From: Pseudomonadota bacterium
Lineage (GTDB): Bacteria; Bdellovibrionota; UBA1018
Reading direction: 5' to 3'
Length of the DNA stretch: 64,000 nt
NCBI GenBank assembly: GCA_027485695.1
Contig: JAIXQO010000002.1
Span: 310,001 to 374,000, forward strand
Under the pieces are notes generated by a model. It made no database searches. It was not told where the DNA came from and saw only the letters and a list, made by a program, of their open reading frames with translations. Made by a program: the position numbers and the translations under genes. This document shows, piece after piece, positions 35,652 through 43,867 of this stretch. Numbering within the stretch: position 1 is the stretch's first letter; each line of letters begins with the position of its first letter.

Positions 35652-36445
35652 GGTGGGGCGCTCATTTCTCGGATTGCCTCCGGAAGAGAGATCGTACCTT
35701 CGTAGATCGAGCGACCGAGAATAGCAGCTCTCACTCCGGATCGACGTAAATCGCGAAGGTCATCCAAACTCTTGATACCGCCTGATGCTTGAACTTCCGA
35801 CTTCTGAATAGCCGTATCGGCATCAGATAAATGCTGTTTCTCAATCGAGCGATTGATGGACTGGTAGAGCGAAATATTGGGGCCCGACAACATTCCATCT
35901 CGAGTGATGTCTGTGCATAGCAAAAAAGGAATGCTGTAATCTTTGTATTGATTCAGTACCTCGCTTACTGTCAATCGACTCTCTTGCGTCCAACCATGCA
36001 ATGCAACTTTCGGCTCTGAATCACCGGTACACCAAACATCCAGAGCCAACGTCACCCGTGAAGTTCCAAAGCGATCAAATATTTTACGTGTCTCAACAAC
36101 ATTTTGCACAGCAAGACTACCCACTACAACTCTATCCGCTCCAAGCTCTAACAGTGTCTCTGCGTCTGCGAATGATCGGATTCCCCCACCCACTTGGACT
36201 GGAACAGAGGAGCTCCGAAGAATGCTTTTCAGGAGGCCAAGTTGACGTTCCTGTGGGTTTCTCGCTCCTTCCAAATCAACTACATGGAGCGCTTCCGCTC
36301 CTGATCTGATAAAATTCTGCATGACCTCCAGGGGATCACTGCCATACTCAGTCACCTGATCAAACTTGCCTTGGCTGAGTCTCACACATCTGCCATTCAA
36401 TAGATCGAGCGCCGGATAGAGTTTAAAACTACCTAGACTATTCAT
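35645..36445 (-). CDS. hisA: ProFAR isomerase
   Basis: HisA converts ProFAR to PRFAR by an Amadori rearrangement. The barrel begins [19 protein letters not shown] with catalytic Asp and has [22 protein letters not shown] (second Asp) and ASGGIKS. At 266 residues it is slightly longer than most, with an insertion between the domains before ASGGIKS (residues about 205-220, [15 protein letters not shown]). It sits between hisH and hisF with overlaps on both sides. Confidence 0.95.
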   Translation of the reverse strand: MNSLGSFKLYPALDLLNGRCVRLSQGKFDQVTEYGSDPLEVMQNFIRSGAEALHVVDLEGARNPQERQLGLLKSILRSSSVPVQVGGGIRSFADAETLLELGADRVVVGSLAVQNVVETRKIFDRFGTSRVTLALDVWCTGDSEPKVALHGWTQESRLTVSEVLNQYKDYSIPFLLCTDITRDGMLSGPNISLYQSINRSIEKQHLSDADTAIQKSEVQASGGIKSLDDLRDLRRSGVRAAILGRSIYEGTISLPEAIREMSAPPC

Positions 36446-37044
36446 CTCTCGAGAGCTCCAAAATTTTTAAGTAGTCGAGCGCCCGTCGCCCCGGAACGCT
36501 CTGGATGAAACTGGGCGCCGAAAAAATTATCTTTCTCAATGAGAGCCGAAAATGGATGACCGTACTCGGATATCCCGACCGTAAACGGGGTCAGTTCGGC
36601 AGCAAAAGAATGCACAAAGTAGAAGTAAGCACCCGATTCAATCCCGTCTACTAGTCGAGAACGACTCACTGATTCGACCCATTCCACGGAGTTCCAGCCT
36701 AAATGCGGGACCGGAAGTCCTGAACCTCGCGGTAGCTGCCTCACCTGGCCAGGCACGATCGCTAGAGTCTGAACCAAGTCTTCTTCGGAATATTCAAACA
36801 TCAGCTGCATCCCTAGACAAATGCCCAGCACGGGTTGTTTGAGACCTTGAATGCATTGAATGAGCTCCCGCGCGTGCAGAACACTCATGGCGCGTCCTGC
36901 CGCACCCACTCCGGGTAACACGACTTTCGATGCACGATAGATTCGATCCGCGTCAGAAGTAATTTCCGAGGGAATACCGAGGCGTAAAAACGCGTTTTGG
37001 ACCGAGCCCAGGTTAGATCCACCGGAGTCAACAATGGTGATCAC
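36442..37044 (-). CDS. hisH: Imidazole glycerol phosphate synthase, glutaminase subunit
   Basis: HisH hydrolyses glutamine and channels ammonia to HisF. The class I amidotransferase triad is visible: Cys in LGICLGMQLMFE, His in GAQFHPERS and the Glu two residues after it. The N-terminal ITIVDSGGSNLGSV and the oxyanion region VLPGVGAAG are typical. Four-base overlaps with hisB and hisA. Confidence 0.96.
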   Translation of the reverse strand: MITIVDSGGSNLGSVQNAFLRLGIPSEITSDADRIYRASKVVLPGVGAAGRAMSVLHARELIQCIQGLKQPVLGICLGMQLMFEYSEEDLVQTLAIVPGQVRQLPRGSGLPVPHLGWNSVEWVESVSRSRLVDGIESGAYFYFVHSFAAELTPFTVGISEYGHPFSALIEKDNFFGAQFHPERSGATGARLLKNFGALER

Positions 37045-38111
37045 AAAACACCTTTGGTGGAGGGCAACTGCGCGTCTCCTTCGTTCCGCTGAACGGCTTG
37101 ACGGAGGCTTCTCGCAAACGCCTTAAAGAGGCCCTCAATCTGATGATGAGTATTTTCGCCTTCGACTTTGAGGTGAAGATTTGCGCGGAGCGATTCAGAA
37201 ATGCTGCGAAAAAAATGAATCACCATTTCCGTAGGAAGTTCGCCCACCCGCTCACGGTGTAACACTCCATCAAATTTAAAATAAGGGCGGCCCCCTAAAT
37301 CGAGTGCAACTTGCGCAAGCGTCTCATCCATCGGGAGGAGAAACCCATAGCGACCGATTCCCCGTTTATCGCCCAAAGCCTCCCGGATAGCTTGCCCGAG
37401 AACCAGCCCCACATCTTCTACGAGATGGTGCTCGTCCACCTCGAGGTCACCCACTGCCTGGATCCTGAGCGATATCGACGCATGACGGGCGATTTGTTCC
37501 AGCATATGATCAAAGAACCCGATCCCAGTCGAAACAGCGATGGGTTCAGACTGATCGAGGTCTACCTGGATCTCTACCGATGTCTCCTGAGTTTTACGTT
37601 TGACGATTGCCCTTCTCGGGTGGTCCGTAAGAAGGTCCACAATTTTTTCCCAACTCTGCTCGTTGGACAACAACAACCCTTGGACACCCAAGTTTTCCGC
37701 AAACTCAAGATCAGTTCTTCTATCCCCAATCACCGCAGAACGTGTGCGATCCCAATCATTCGTCTTAAGAAAATCACGAACTAAACCTGTCGTCGGTTTT
37801 CTACAGGAACAACCATCAGCGGAGAAATGCGGGCAGATCCGGATACTTTCAAACGTGAGCCCTTCTGAGTTCAGTACACCCAATAACAAGGACTGGATCA
37901 AATCGAAGCTCTTCTGAGGGTATCCCACTCCGCCCAGTCCGTCTTGATTGGTGATCATGACAAACTGATATCCAGCCCGCTTCAGCTCACAGAGAGCAGA
38001 AATCACACCCGGAACAAGCGCAAATTTTTCGGGAGTATCAATCTGAAAATCCTCGGGCTCTTGAATCAGCGTTCCATCCCGATCGATAAAAAGAATCTTA
38101 CGCAAACTCAT
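37041..38111 (-). CDS. hisB: Bifunctional histidinol-phosphatase / IGP dehydratase
   Basis: Residues about 1-165 are a HAD-type phosphatase (LFIDRDGTLIQEP, MITNQDG, a Cys-rich zinc loop ICPHFSADGCSCRKP, and GDRRTDLEFA); residues about 166-356 are IGP dehydratase (FFDHMLEQIARHA, DEHHLVEDVG, HHQIEGLFKAFAR). The fusion supplies steps 6 and 8 of the pathway as in enteric bacteria. Four-base overlaps with hisC and hisH. Confidence 0.97.
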   Translation of the reverse strand: MSLRKILFIDRDGTLIQEPEDFQIDTPEKFALVPGVISALCELKRAGYQFVMITNQDGLGGVGYPQKSFDLIQSLLLGVLNSEGLTFESIRICPHFSADGCSCRKPTTGLVRDFLKTNDWDRTRSAVIGDRRTDLEFAENLGVQGLLLSNEQSWEKIVDLLTDHPRRAIVKRKTQETSVEIQVDLDQSEPIAVSTGIGFFDHMLEQIARHASISLRIQAVGDLEVDEHHLVEDVGLVLGQAIREALGDKRGIGRYGFLLPMDETLAQVALDLGGRPYFKFDGVLHRERVGELPTEMVIHFFRSISESLRANLHLKVEGENTHHQIEGLFKAFARSLRQAVQRNEGDAQLPSTKGVL

Positions 38112-39193
38112 TGAACACCCTTTCCAAAAATTCTCAGAACCTCATCGTTTTCTTGGCGATTCCCCAAGGTCACCCGGATGCAATTCTCGAGTCCTGGTTC
38201 GGAGTGGCGATCCCGTAGCAAGATTCCTTGGGTCCTGGATTCTTCGAGAATCCTTGCTCGATCAGAACACTCGATCAGGAGAAAATTCGCTTCAGAGGGA
38301 TAAACTTGGAGAACGTTTGGCAATCTCAGAAGCTGCTCAGAAACCCGATTTCTTTCACTACGAATCAGCTCAATCCTTCTCAGAAGTCTATCTGCAGCAA
38401 TCGTGTCGGTAGCGTCCATGACGGCATGAAACGCAGGCGTGGAAATGGGATAAGGCGCACGTACGCGATTCAGCACCTCAATGACCTGTGGGTCTGCAAT
38501 AGCCACTCCGCAACGCGCTCCTGCACAGGCCCAAGCCTTGGACAGCGTCCGAAGGATGACAACATTTGATAAAGTTTTGCGGGTGCTCAGGAGAGAGGGA
38601 ACTGTACTCCACTCCGCATAAGCCTCATCAATCACGACCACAGCCGAATCACCTATTTTTCGGGCGATCCGCTCCAGCTGTTCGGCTCCAAAACCAGTTC
38701 CAGTGGGATTGTTCGGAGAACAAAGAAAAACAACCTTTACTCGGTTACTCGGATCGAGGGCCGCTTGAACGATCTGATTCTCGGGGAGGATCCAACTATT
38801 TCCGCTTTTGATCATCGGAACTTCGAGGGTTGCTGCACCTTGGATCTGTGCCGCTATTTTGTACACGCCATAGGTCGGAGGCGTGATGAGAATTCTATCC
38901 TGACCGGATTCACAAAACGTCCTGACCACCAGCTCGATTGCTTCATCTGAACCACGACAAACGAGTAATTCATCCGAATGAATACCGTAAATACTGGAGA
39001 ATCGATTGAGGAGTGCACTCGGCTGAGGCGAGGGATACCGATTGATTTGAACGAGTCCCGCACCCTCGAGATCCGGACTTTCATTTGCATCCAGAAAGAC
39101 ACGGCCAACTTCGGACAGACTGCGTGCCGATACGTAGGGTTTTAACTCTCGAATGGCAGGTCGAACGAGTGCAATGAGCGGATGCGAGTTCAT
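38108..39193 (-). CDS. hisC: Histidinol-phosphate aminotransferase
   Basis: A PLP-dependent class I/II aminotransferase, 361 residues, that transfers the amino group of glutamate to imidazole acetol phosphate. Visible: CSPNNPTGTGF, VVIDEAYAEW, and the PLP Lys in LRTLSKAWACAGAR. The N-terminal YVSARSLSEV and the final RVTLGNRQEND are typical. Overlaps hisD and hisB by four bases each. Confidence 0.96.
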   Translation of the reverse strand: MNSHPLIALVRPAIRELKPYVSARSLSEVGRVFLDANESPDLEGAGLVQINRYPSPQPSALLNRFSSIYGIHSDELLVCRGSDEAIELVVRTFCESGQDRILITPPTYGVYKIAAQIQGAATLEVPMIKSGNSWILPENQIVQAALDPSNRVKVVFLCSPNNPTGTGFGAEQLERIARKIGDSAVVVIDEAYAEWSTVPSLLSTRKTLSNVVILRTLSKAWACAGARCGVAIADPQVIEVLNRVRAPYPISTPAFHAVMDATDTIAADRLLRRIELIRSERNRVSEQLLRLPNVLQVYPSEANFLLIECSDRARILEESRTQGILLRDRHSEPGLENCIRVTLGNRQENDEVLRIFGKGVQ

Positions 39194-40488
39194 CTCACCG
39201 CCTGTAGCCGAATACTAACGGCGTTCCGGTGCCCGTGGAGGCCCTCGACTTCGGCAAGTTGCTCGACGCCTGGGCCAATGGACTGAAGCCCCGCTCGAGA
39301 CAACTCCTGAACACTGATTGATTTCAGGAAGCTCTCAAGCGCTACCCCTCCAGTTGCACGTGCATAACCGTAAGTGGGCAAAACATGGTTAGTTCCGCTT
39401 GAATAGTCGCCTACGGATTCAGGTGAAAAAGGCCCCACGAATACCGACCCGGCATTCTCGACCTGATCTACCCATTTTCGCGCCTCTGTCATCTGAAGAA
39501 TCAAATGCTCCGGAGCGTATGCGTTTGAGATCTCCAATGCTTGAGATAGGTCGCGGCAAAGAATCGCATAACTTTTCTCAAGTGATGCGCGAGCAATTGC
39601 CTCACGAGGCAACTGCCGAACCTGTTGCTCCATGGCCGCCATCACACTCTCGATCAAAGCGGGTGAATCACTCACGAGTACTACCTGAGAGTCCTCACCG
39701 TGTTCAGCCTGCGAGAGCAGATCACTCGCGACAAAAGACGGATTTGAATCTGCGTCAGCAATGACCAGCACTTCAGAGGGACCCGCTGGCAGGTCATTCA
39801 TCGCGCCTCTGGCATCTTGAGAAACCTGAAGTTTCGCTTCAGTCACCCAGGAATTTCCCGGGCCGAAAATCTTATCTACTTTCGGTACACTCTCCGTCCC
39901 ATAGGCAAGCGCTGCAATCGCTTGAGCTCCCCCCATCCGGAATATGGAAGTAATGCCGAGCAGATCGGCAGCCACTCGAATGTAGGGATCAATCGTTCCG
40001 TCTCTGCGCGGTGGAGTCGCCAACACTCTCAATTTTCCGCCCGCGATCCTAGACGGCACTCCCAACATCATGACCGTCGACGGAAGTGGAGCGTTTCCGC
40101 CCGGAATATACAGTCCCACCCGCTGAATGGGCCGGTAAATCTTTTCGCAGACGACACCAGGTGCAGTCTCTACACTGATCCGAGAGGGAATTTGAGCACG
40201 ATGAAAAAGATCAATTCGCGCAATCGCCTCTTTCATGGCCTCGAGAACCTTGGGATCCACCTCAGAGTACGCTTGTTGAATCTCTTGTGCACTAACCCGT
40301 AGATCGTCAATGCGCACACGATCATACTTTTCGGTCAATTCTCGCACCGCCAGGTCACCTTGTGCTTGAACCGCGCGAATGATCTCCTGAACCTGGCTAC
40401 GGAGTGCATCGGTATCCTGCTGAGCCGGACGATTCAAAAACTGAGACCGAGCCTCGACCGAGAGTTCAGACCACACGAACCTTTTCAT
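39190..40488 (-). CDS. hisD: Histidinol dehydrogenase
   Basis: HisD oxidises histidinol to histidine in two NAD-dependent steps with zinc. The 432 residues include GLYIPGGNAPLPSTVMMLG, the catalytic pair in NAYAPEHL, LSQAEHGEDSQ and the late GTNHVLPT. Normal length. It overlaps hisG by four bases and hisC by four bases. Confidence 0.97.
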   Translation of the reverse strand: MKRFVWSELSVEARSQFLNRPAQQDTDALRSQVQEIIRAVQAQGDLAVRELTEKYDRVRIDDLRVSAQEIQQAYSEVDPKVLEAMKEAIARIDLFHRAQIPSRISVETAPGVVCEKIYRPIQRVGLYIPGGNAPLPSTVMMLGVPSRIAGGKLRVLATPPRRDGTIDPYIRVAADLLGITSIFRMGGAQAIAALAYGTESVPKVDKIFGPGNSWVTEAKLQVSQDARGAMNDLPAGPSEVLVIADADSNPSFVASDLLSQAEHGEDSQVVLVSDSPALIESVMAAMEQQVRQLPREAIARASLEKSYAILCRDLSQALEISNAYAPEHLILQMTEARKWVDQVENAGSVFVGPFSPESVGDYSSGTNHVLPTYGYARATGGVALESFLKSISVQELSRAGLQSIGPGVEQLAEVEGLHGHRNAVSIRLQAVR

Positions 40489-41348
40489 GCGATCACCTTC
40501 TCGATCGGCAAAACGAGGATCGAACTTGCTCCCACCGCTTTCAAACGCTCAATTGTATCCCAAAAAATAGTTTCCCGAGCTACAGCGTGAATCGCAATAC
40601 GATCACTCCCCCCACTCAGCGGAAGAATCGACGGCTCTTCCATGCCTGGTAATATTTCCTGGACCGATTTTAAGGCCGAACGAGGAGCATTCATCATGAT
40701 GTACTTGCTCTGCGATGCACGCAGTACTCCGACGATTCGCTGTAACAATCGCTGCAAATCGATTTCGATCTCGCTTGGAATCATTTTTCGTGTCCGAATC
40801 AGTACCGCTTGACTCTCGAGAACTGTGTGCACCTCACGGAGGTCGTTAGACCTCATCGTTCCGCCCGTAGAAACGAGGTCAAAAACTGCGTCCGCTATTT
40901 GTAACGCCGGCGCAATTTCCACTGAACCTTGAAGCTCGACTACTGTGCTCGAGAGACCACGTTCGCGAAGGAATTTCTTCAGAATATTTGGATAGGAAGT
41001 TGCGATTCGCTTCGATTCAAGAAATTCCAACCCAGGAAATGGCGTTTGAGCCGGGAATGCAAGTGACAGTCGACAAGTCCCGAATCCGAGACGTGTTGAA
41101 ATATCCACGGCGGAACCTTTCTCTAGCACGACATTTTCCCCGGCGATGCCCAGTTCACAGACGCCGTCAGCCACGTACTCGGGAATGTCATCATCTCGGA
41201 CTAACATCAGATCAATCGGAAAATCCTGACATTCATAGATGAGTCGATCTTTATGAAAATCAAAATCAAGACCGCTCTTGATCAGCAGAGCAATCGACTT
41301 TTCGGCAAGCCTGCCTTTTTTCTGTATCGCGATTCGGAGTCTACGCAC
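40485..41348 (-). CDS. hisG: ATP phosphoribosyltransferase, long form
   Basis: HisG makes phosphoribosyl-ATP from ATP and PRPP, the first and feedback-controlled step. At 287 residues it is the long form with its own regulatory C-terminal domain, so no HisZ is needed. Motifs: LRIAIQKKGRLAE, LGIAGENVV, and the PRPP loop ISTGGTMRSN. I take the GTG at 41348 because it gives the conserved start; the longer open frame runs into the regulator gene. It overlaps that gene by eight bases. Confidence 0.95.
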   Translation of the reverse strand: MRRLRIAIQKKGRLAEKSIALLIKSGLDFDFHKDRLIYECQDFPIDLMLVRDDDIPEYVADGVCELGIAGENVVLEKGSAVDISTRLGFGTCRLSLAFPAQTPFPGLEFLESKRIATSYPNILKKFLRERGLSSTVVELQGSVEIAPALQIADAVFDLVSTGGTMRSNDLREVHTVLESQAVLIRTRKMIPSEIEIDLQRLLQRIVGVLRASQSKYIMMNAPRSALKSVQEILPGMEEPSILPLSGGSDRIAIHAVARETIFWDTIERLKAVGASSILVLPIEKVIA

Positions 41349-41670
41349 GAATGTCGCCTTTCTTTTGCTGATTTTTTGCCTTACCCAAAGCAAGCGCGTA
41401 ACCTCCGCGCCCCTGCGCGAGTGCCCGGGCCACTCGAGTGATGGTCGCAGTGCTCACACCCGTCAACTCTTGAATCTTGCGATAAGGAACATCTTGATGG
41501 ATCAGCTTTGCAACCTGCCATCGATCTGCGATCGCACGAAGCTCGGCTGGGGTACACAAGTCCTCTAAGAACAGATCCACTTCACCTACTGACTCCAGTG
41601 CAAATATCGCTGCATAGAGGTCTTTTTCTCTTTTTTCTTCGCGCTGAATGGGGAGAGTCGTTTTTTTCAT
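41341..41670 (-). CDS. TrpR/YerC-YecD family regulator of the histidine operon
   Basis: A 109-residue helical repressor-like protein. The core LEDLCTPAELRAIADRWQVAKLI and the recognition region YRKIQELTGVSTATITRVARAL match the YerC/YecD branch of the TrpR superfamily, whose members are found linked to histidine genes in other bacteria. As first gene of the operon, overlapping hisG by eight bases, it is the obvious candidate for the factor binding the 30-bp palindrome 11 bases before its ATG. Histidine as corepressor is inference. The C-terminal 25 residues are basic. Confidence 0.85.
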   Translation of the reverse strand: MKKTTLPIQREEKREKDLYAAIFALESVGEVDLFLEDLCTPAELRAIADRWQVAKLIHQDVPYRKIQELTGVSTATITRVARALAQGRGGYALALGKAKNQQKKGDIRA

Positions 41671-41681
41671 GGGTCCGCCAA

Positions 41682-41711
41682 GTGTTTTACTGTGTTAACA
41701 CACTAAAACAC
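41682..41711. promoter_or_regulatory. 30-bp palindromic operator of the histidine operon
   Basis: GTGTTTTAC (41682-41690) and CTAAAACAC (41703-41711) flank the perfect 12-bp core TGTGTTAACACA; only one position pair, C-C, breaks the symmetry. It ends 11 bases before the regulator's start codon and must lie over or right next to the transcription start, so binding would block the whole operon. Confidence 0.8.
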
Positions 41712-41740
41712 GCTTCCGCCACGATTTTTATCAGAATCTT

Positions 41741-42733
41741 TTATTCAATAGATTCCTGGACCTGCCGACACTCTTCTAGTTGCCGGATCAAAGACTTCCT
41801 GAGCGAGCGAAGGACCCGGCTGGATACACTAGACGCCTGGACGCTCAGTAAGAGCGGGATCCGAAACTTCGGAGTATTTGAAAGCACCACCTGACGAAGT
41901 TTGCCGCTAGATACCATTCGATGAGTCACAATGGAGGGCAAGTGAGCTAGTTGATCGGTCGCGAGCAAAATCTCGGTAGCGATATCCGCCCTTTGTACTT
42001 CGAAACCAGATTTCCTGGAGTGCAGCGAGAGCGGGCTACGATCGTCTCGGAACCGGAATCCACTTTCGATAGAAAAATCAAAAGGAAGAATAAATGGATA
42101 TTCGAGGAGATCAGAGGGTGAAAACGGGCTTCGATTCAGTCCTTTCTTTGATTTAAATAGTGGGTGCTCCGAACGAGCATAGAACCCCCACTCAAGATCT
42201 CCGATTTTTTCTGAAACCCAAGCACTTGGCCACTCGATCGCTCCCGTATGAATCGCTATTTCAAACGCGCCCTTAATCGCTGGAAAAATCATCTGGTCTG
42301 GAAATAGCTCCAGTATCCGAAAATAAACATCAGGGTCCGACCGATTTAGATCCGTCACACAACCGGGCAGAAGATTTTGCACGAGGTAGTTTGCGGATGC
42401 GAGACCCAGTATTTTTGACTTTTTCTTAGGTCCACGGAGGAACTTTGTCTGAGTCAACAGCTGTACCGCAATCTCATGAACTCGCTGCCCCGAAGGCGTC
42501 AGAGCCACTCCGCCGACTGAGCGATGGAACAAAACTTCACCGACTGCGTTCTCAAGACTCTTGATCACTCGAGATACTTGAGATGGCTCCAGTCGAAATT
42601 CCCGCGCCGTCAAACGGACCGAACCGAGTCGACATACCGCAACAAGCACCTCTAGATCACGAAGGCGAATATCTCGCAGCAGCGGCTCAACCTTAAAAAC
42701 TTGGTTTTGTAGATCGTAGATCTTTTGATTCAT
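41741..42733 (-). CDS. LysR-family transcriptional regulator
   Basis: A 330-residue LTTR. The helix-turn-helix is near residues 20-80 (RLRDLEVLVAVCRLGSVRLTA, then PSQVSRVIKSLENAVGEVLFHRS), with an effector domain after it. I prefer the ATG at 42733, which leaves a short N-terminal extension before the domain and places a dyad 17 bases upstream; an in-frame start at 42811 would put the dyad inside the gene. It lies between the histidine operon and the divergent fasciclin gene, either of which could be a target. Confidence 0.85.
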   Translation of the reverse strand: MNQKIYDLQNQVFKVEPLLRDIRLRDLEVLVAVCRLGSVRLTAREFRLEPSQVSRVIKSLENAVGEVLFHRSVGGVALTPSGQRVHEIAVQLLTQTKFLRGPKKKSKILGLASANYLVQNLLPGCVTDLNRSDPDVYFRILELFPDQMIFPAIKGAFEIAIHTGAIEWPSAWVSEKIGDLEWGFYARSEHPLFKSKKGLNRSPFSPSDLLEYPFILPFDFSIESGFRFRDDRSPLSLHSRKSGFEVQRADIATEILLATDQLAHLPSIVTHRMVSSGKLRQVVLSNTPKFRIPLLLSVQASSVSSRVLRSLRKSLIRQLEECRQVQESIE

Positions 42734-42750
42734 TCGACCATCTATATTTT

Positions 42751-42771
42751 GTGTTGCTCGGAAAGCAACAC
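42751..42771. promoter_or_regulatory. Palindrome upstream of the LysR gene
   Basis: GTGTTGCT and AGCAACAC are perfect 8-bp arms with a 5-base spacer, 17 bases before the LysR start and about 95 bases before the fasciclin start. It suits a LysR recognition site in a divergent promoter region. Confidence 0.5.
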
Positions 42772-42864
42772 CTGTTTTGAACTTCGTATCTAATCGAAAA
42801 GTACGGATCAACGTATCTACACCTCTACAAAGGGAATCATCCCCGAGACCAACTAGAGGTATCT

Positions 42865-43374
42865 ATGAAAAGAATGAATCGTTTCTTTCTGACCCTGATC
42901 TTGTCTACTTTCCTCTCTTTTTCAGCGAAAGCGCGCGAGTATGACATTGTAGATACTGCCGTTCGCGCAGGTAGCTTCAAGACGCTCGTCTCACTCGTTC
43001 AAACCGCCGGACTCGTCGATACTCTGAAAAGCCCTGGGCCATTTACTGTTTTTGCGCCAACCGACGCTGCGTTTGCAAAGTTGCCCAAGAAACTCGTTGA
43101 CCAACTTTTGTCGAATCCGGACCTCCTCAAAAAGGTCCTCACCTATCACGTCGTCTCAGGTGAAGTCTCTGCCCGCACAGCTGTTCACTTCGCTTCAAGA
43201 GCAGTACGCGGCACGCCCATAGGAACCGTTGCAGGACAAAATGTCGTCTTGAATCTTCGCGGCGCCCATCCGCAACTTTTTATCAATGACTCGCGTGTGA
43301 TTGGAGCTGATATCCAAACAACAAACGGAGTGATTCACGCGATCGATACCGTCCTTCTTCCTGAATTGAACTGA
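42865..43374 (+). CDS. Secreted fasciclin (FAS1) domain protein
   Basis: A 169-residue protein with a signal peptide (MKRMNRFFLTLILSTFLSFSAKA) and a single FAS1 domain covering nearly all the rest: the H1 motif GPFTVFAPTDAAFAKLP, YHVV, and the H2 motif NGVIHAIDTVLLP. FAS1 proteins act in adhesion, often extracellular or in the envelope. A single-gene unit, divergent from the LysR gene and followed by a strong hairpin. Confidence 0.93.
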   Translation: MKRMNRFFLTLILSTFLSFSAKAREYDIVDTAVRAGSFKTLVSLVQTAGLVDTLKSPGPFTVFAPTDAAFAKLPKKLVDQLLSNPDLLKKVLTYHVVSGEVSARTAVHFASRAVRGTPIGTVAGQNVVLNLRGAHPQLFINDSRVIGADIQTTNGVIHAIDTVLLPELN

Positions 43375-43420
43375 CTGCTGTTTTAGTTCCTGAATTCCAC
43401 TAATCATAGAGGACGTAAGG

Positions 43421-43457
43421 GCCTGGACGAACTGCTGAAGAGCACGTTCGTCCAGGC
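43421..43457. terminator. Hairpin between fasciclin and DUF2805 genes
   Basis: GCCTGGACGAAC (43421-43432) and GTTCGTCCAGGC (43446-43457) are a perfect 12-bp stem with a 13-base loop, lying between convergent genes. The following T-rich stretch is short, so it is a probable terminator with an imperfect U-tract. Confidence 0.65.
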
Positions 43458-43485
43458 TCGTTCTCTATTAAGAATCGTGATTTCA

Positions 43486-43803
43486 TCACTTCCGATTCTT
43501 GATCGACCCATCTGTCCGCTGTTTCTTGGATTTGAATCGTTCGGCTCTCACGCCTAGATCCTCGCGAATCTTGGATTCATTTTTGAGTCGACCATGATCG
43601 GAGATGCGTTTTCTCCAGCGAGTGAAGGACGCGCTCTTCAGATGTGTCCGCATGAAAATCACCACTTCATTCGGTGATAGACCGAACTGTGCTTCGATAT
43701 CCTCAAACGCTGTTCGGTCCTCGAGCGCCATCTTGATGATGCGAGCGATGTCGTCTTCGGAGAGACTCTTCCACTTTTTTCTTTTCTCGGAGGAAATGCC
43801 CAT
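43486..43803 (-). CDS. DUF2805 / TIGR03643 family protein
   Basis: A 105-residue protein whose first 75 residues match the TIGR03643/DUF2805 family: LSEDDIARIIKMALEDRTAFEDIEAQFGLSPNEVVIFMR then SASFTRWRKRIS. The fold looks like a small helix-turn-helix, but no function is established. The tail (76-105) is very basic. In other genomes this family is often found near DUF2256 and photolyase genes; a DUF2256 protein is 10 kb away here but no photolyase is visible. Confidence 0.85.
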   Translation of the reverse strand: MGISSEKRKKWKSLSEDDIARIIKMALEDRTAFEDIEAQFGLSPNEVVIFMRTHLKSASFTRWRKRISDHGRLKNESKIREDLGVRAERFKSKKQRTDGSIKNRK

Positions 43804-43867
43804 GTCGCTAGGTATGACTTGAACGCATTGAAAAGAAAAGTCACTTCAGTTTAGAACGTCACCTTCC

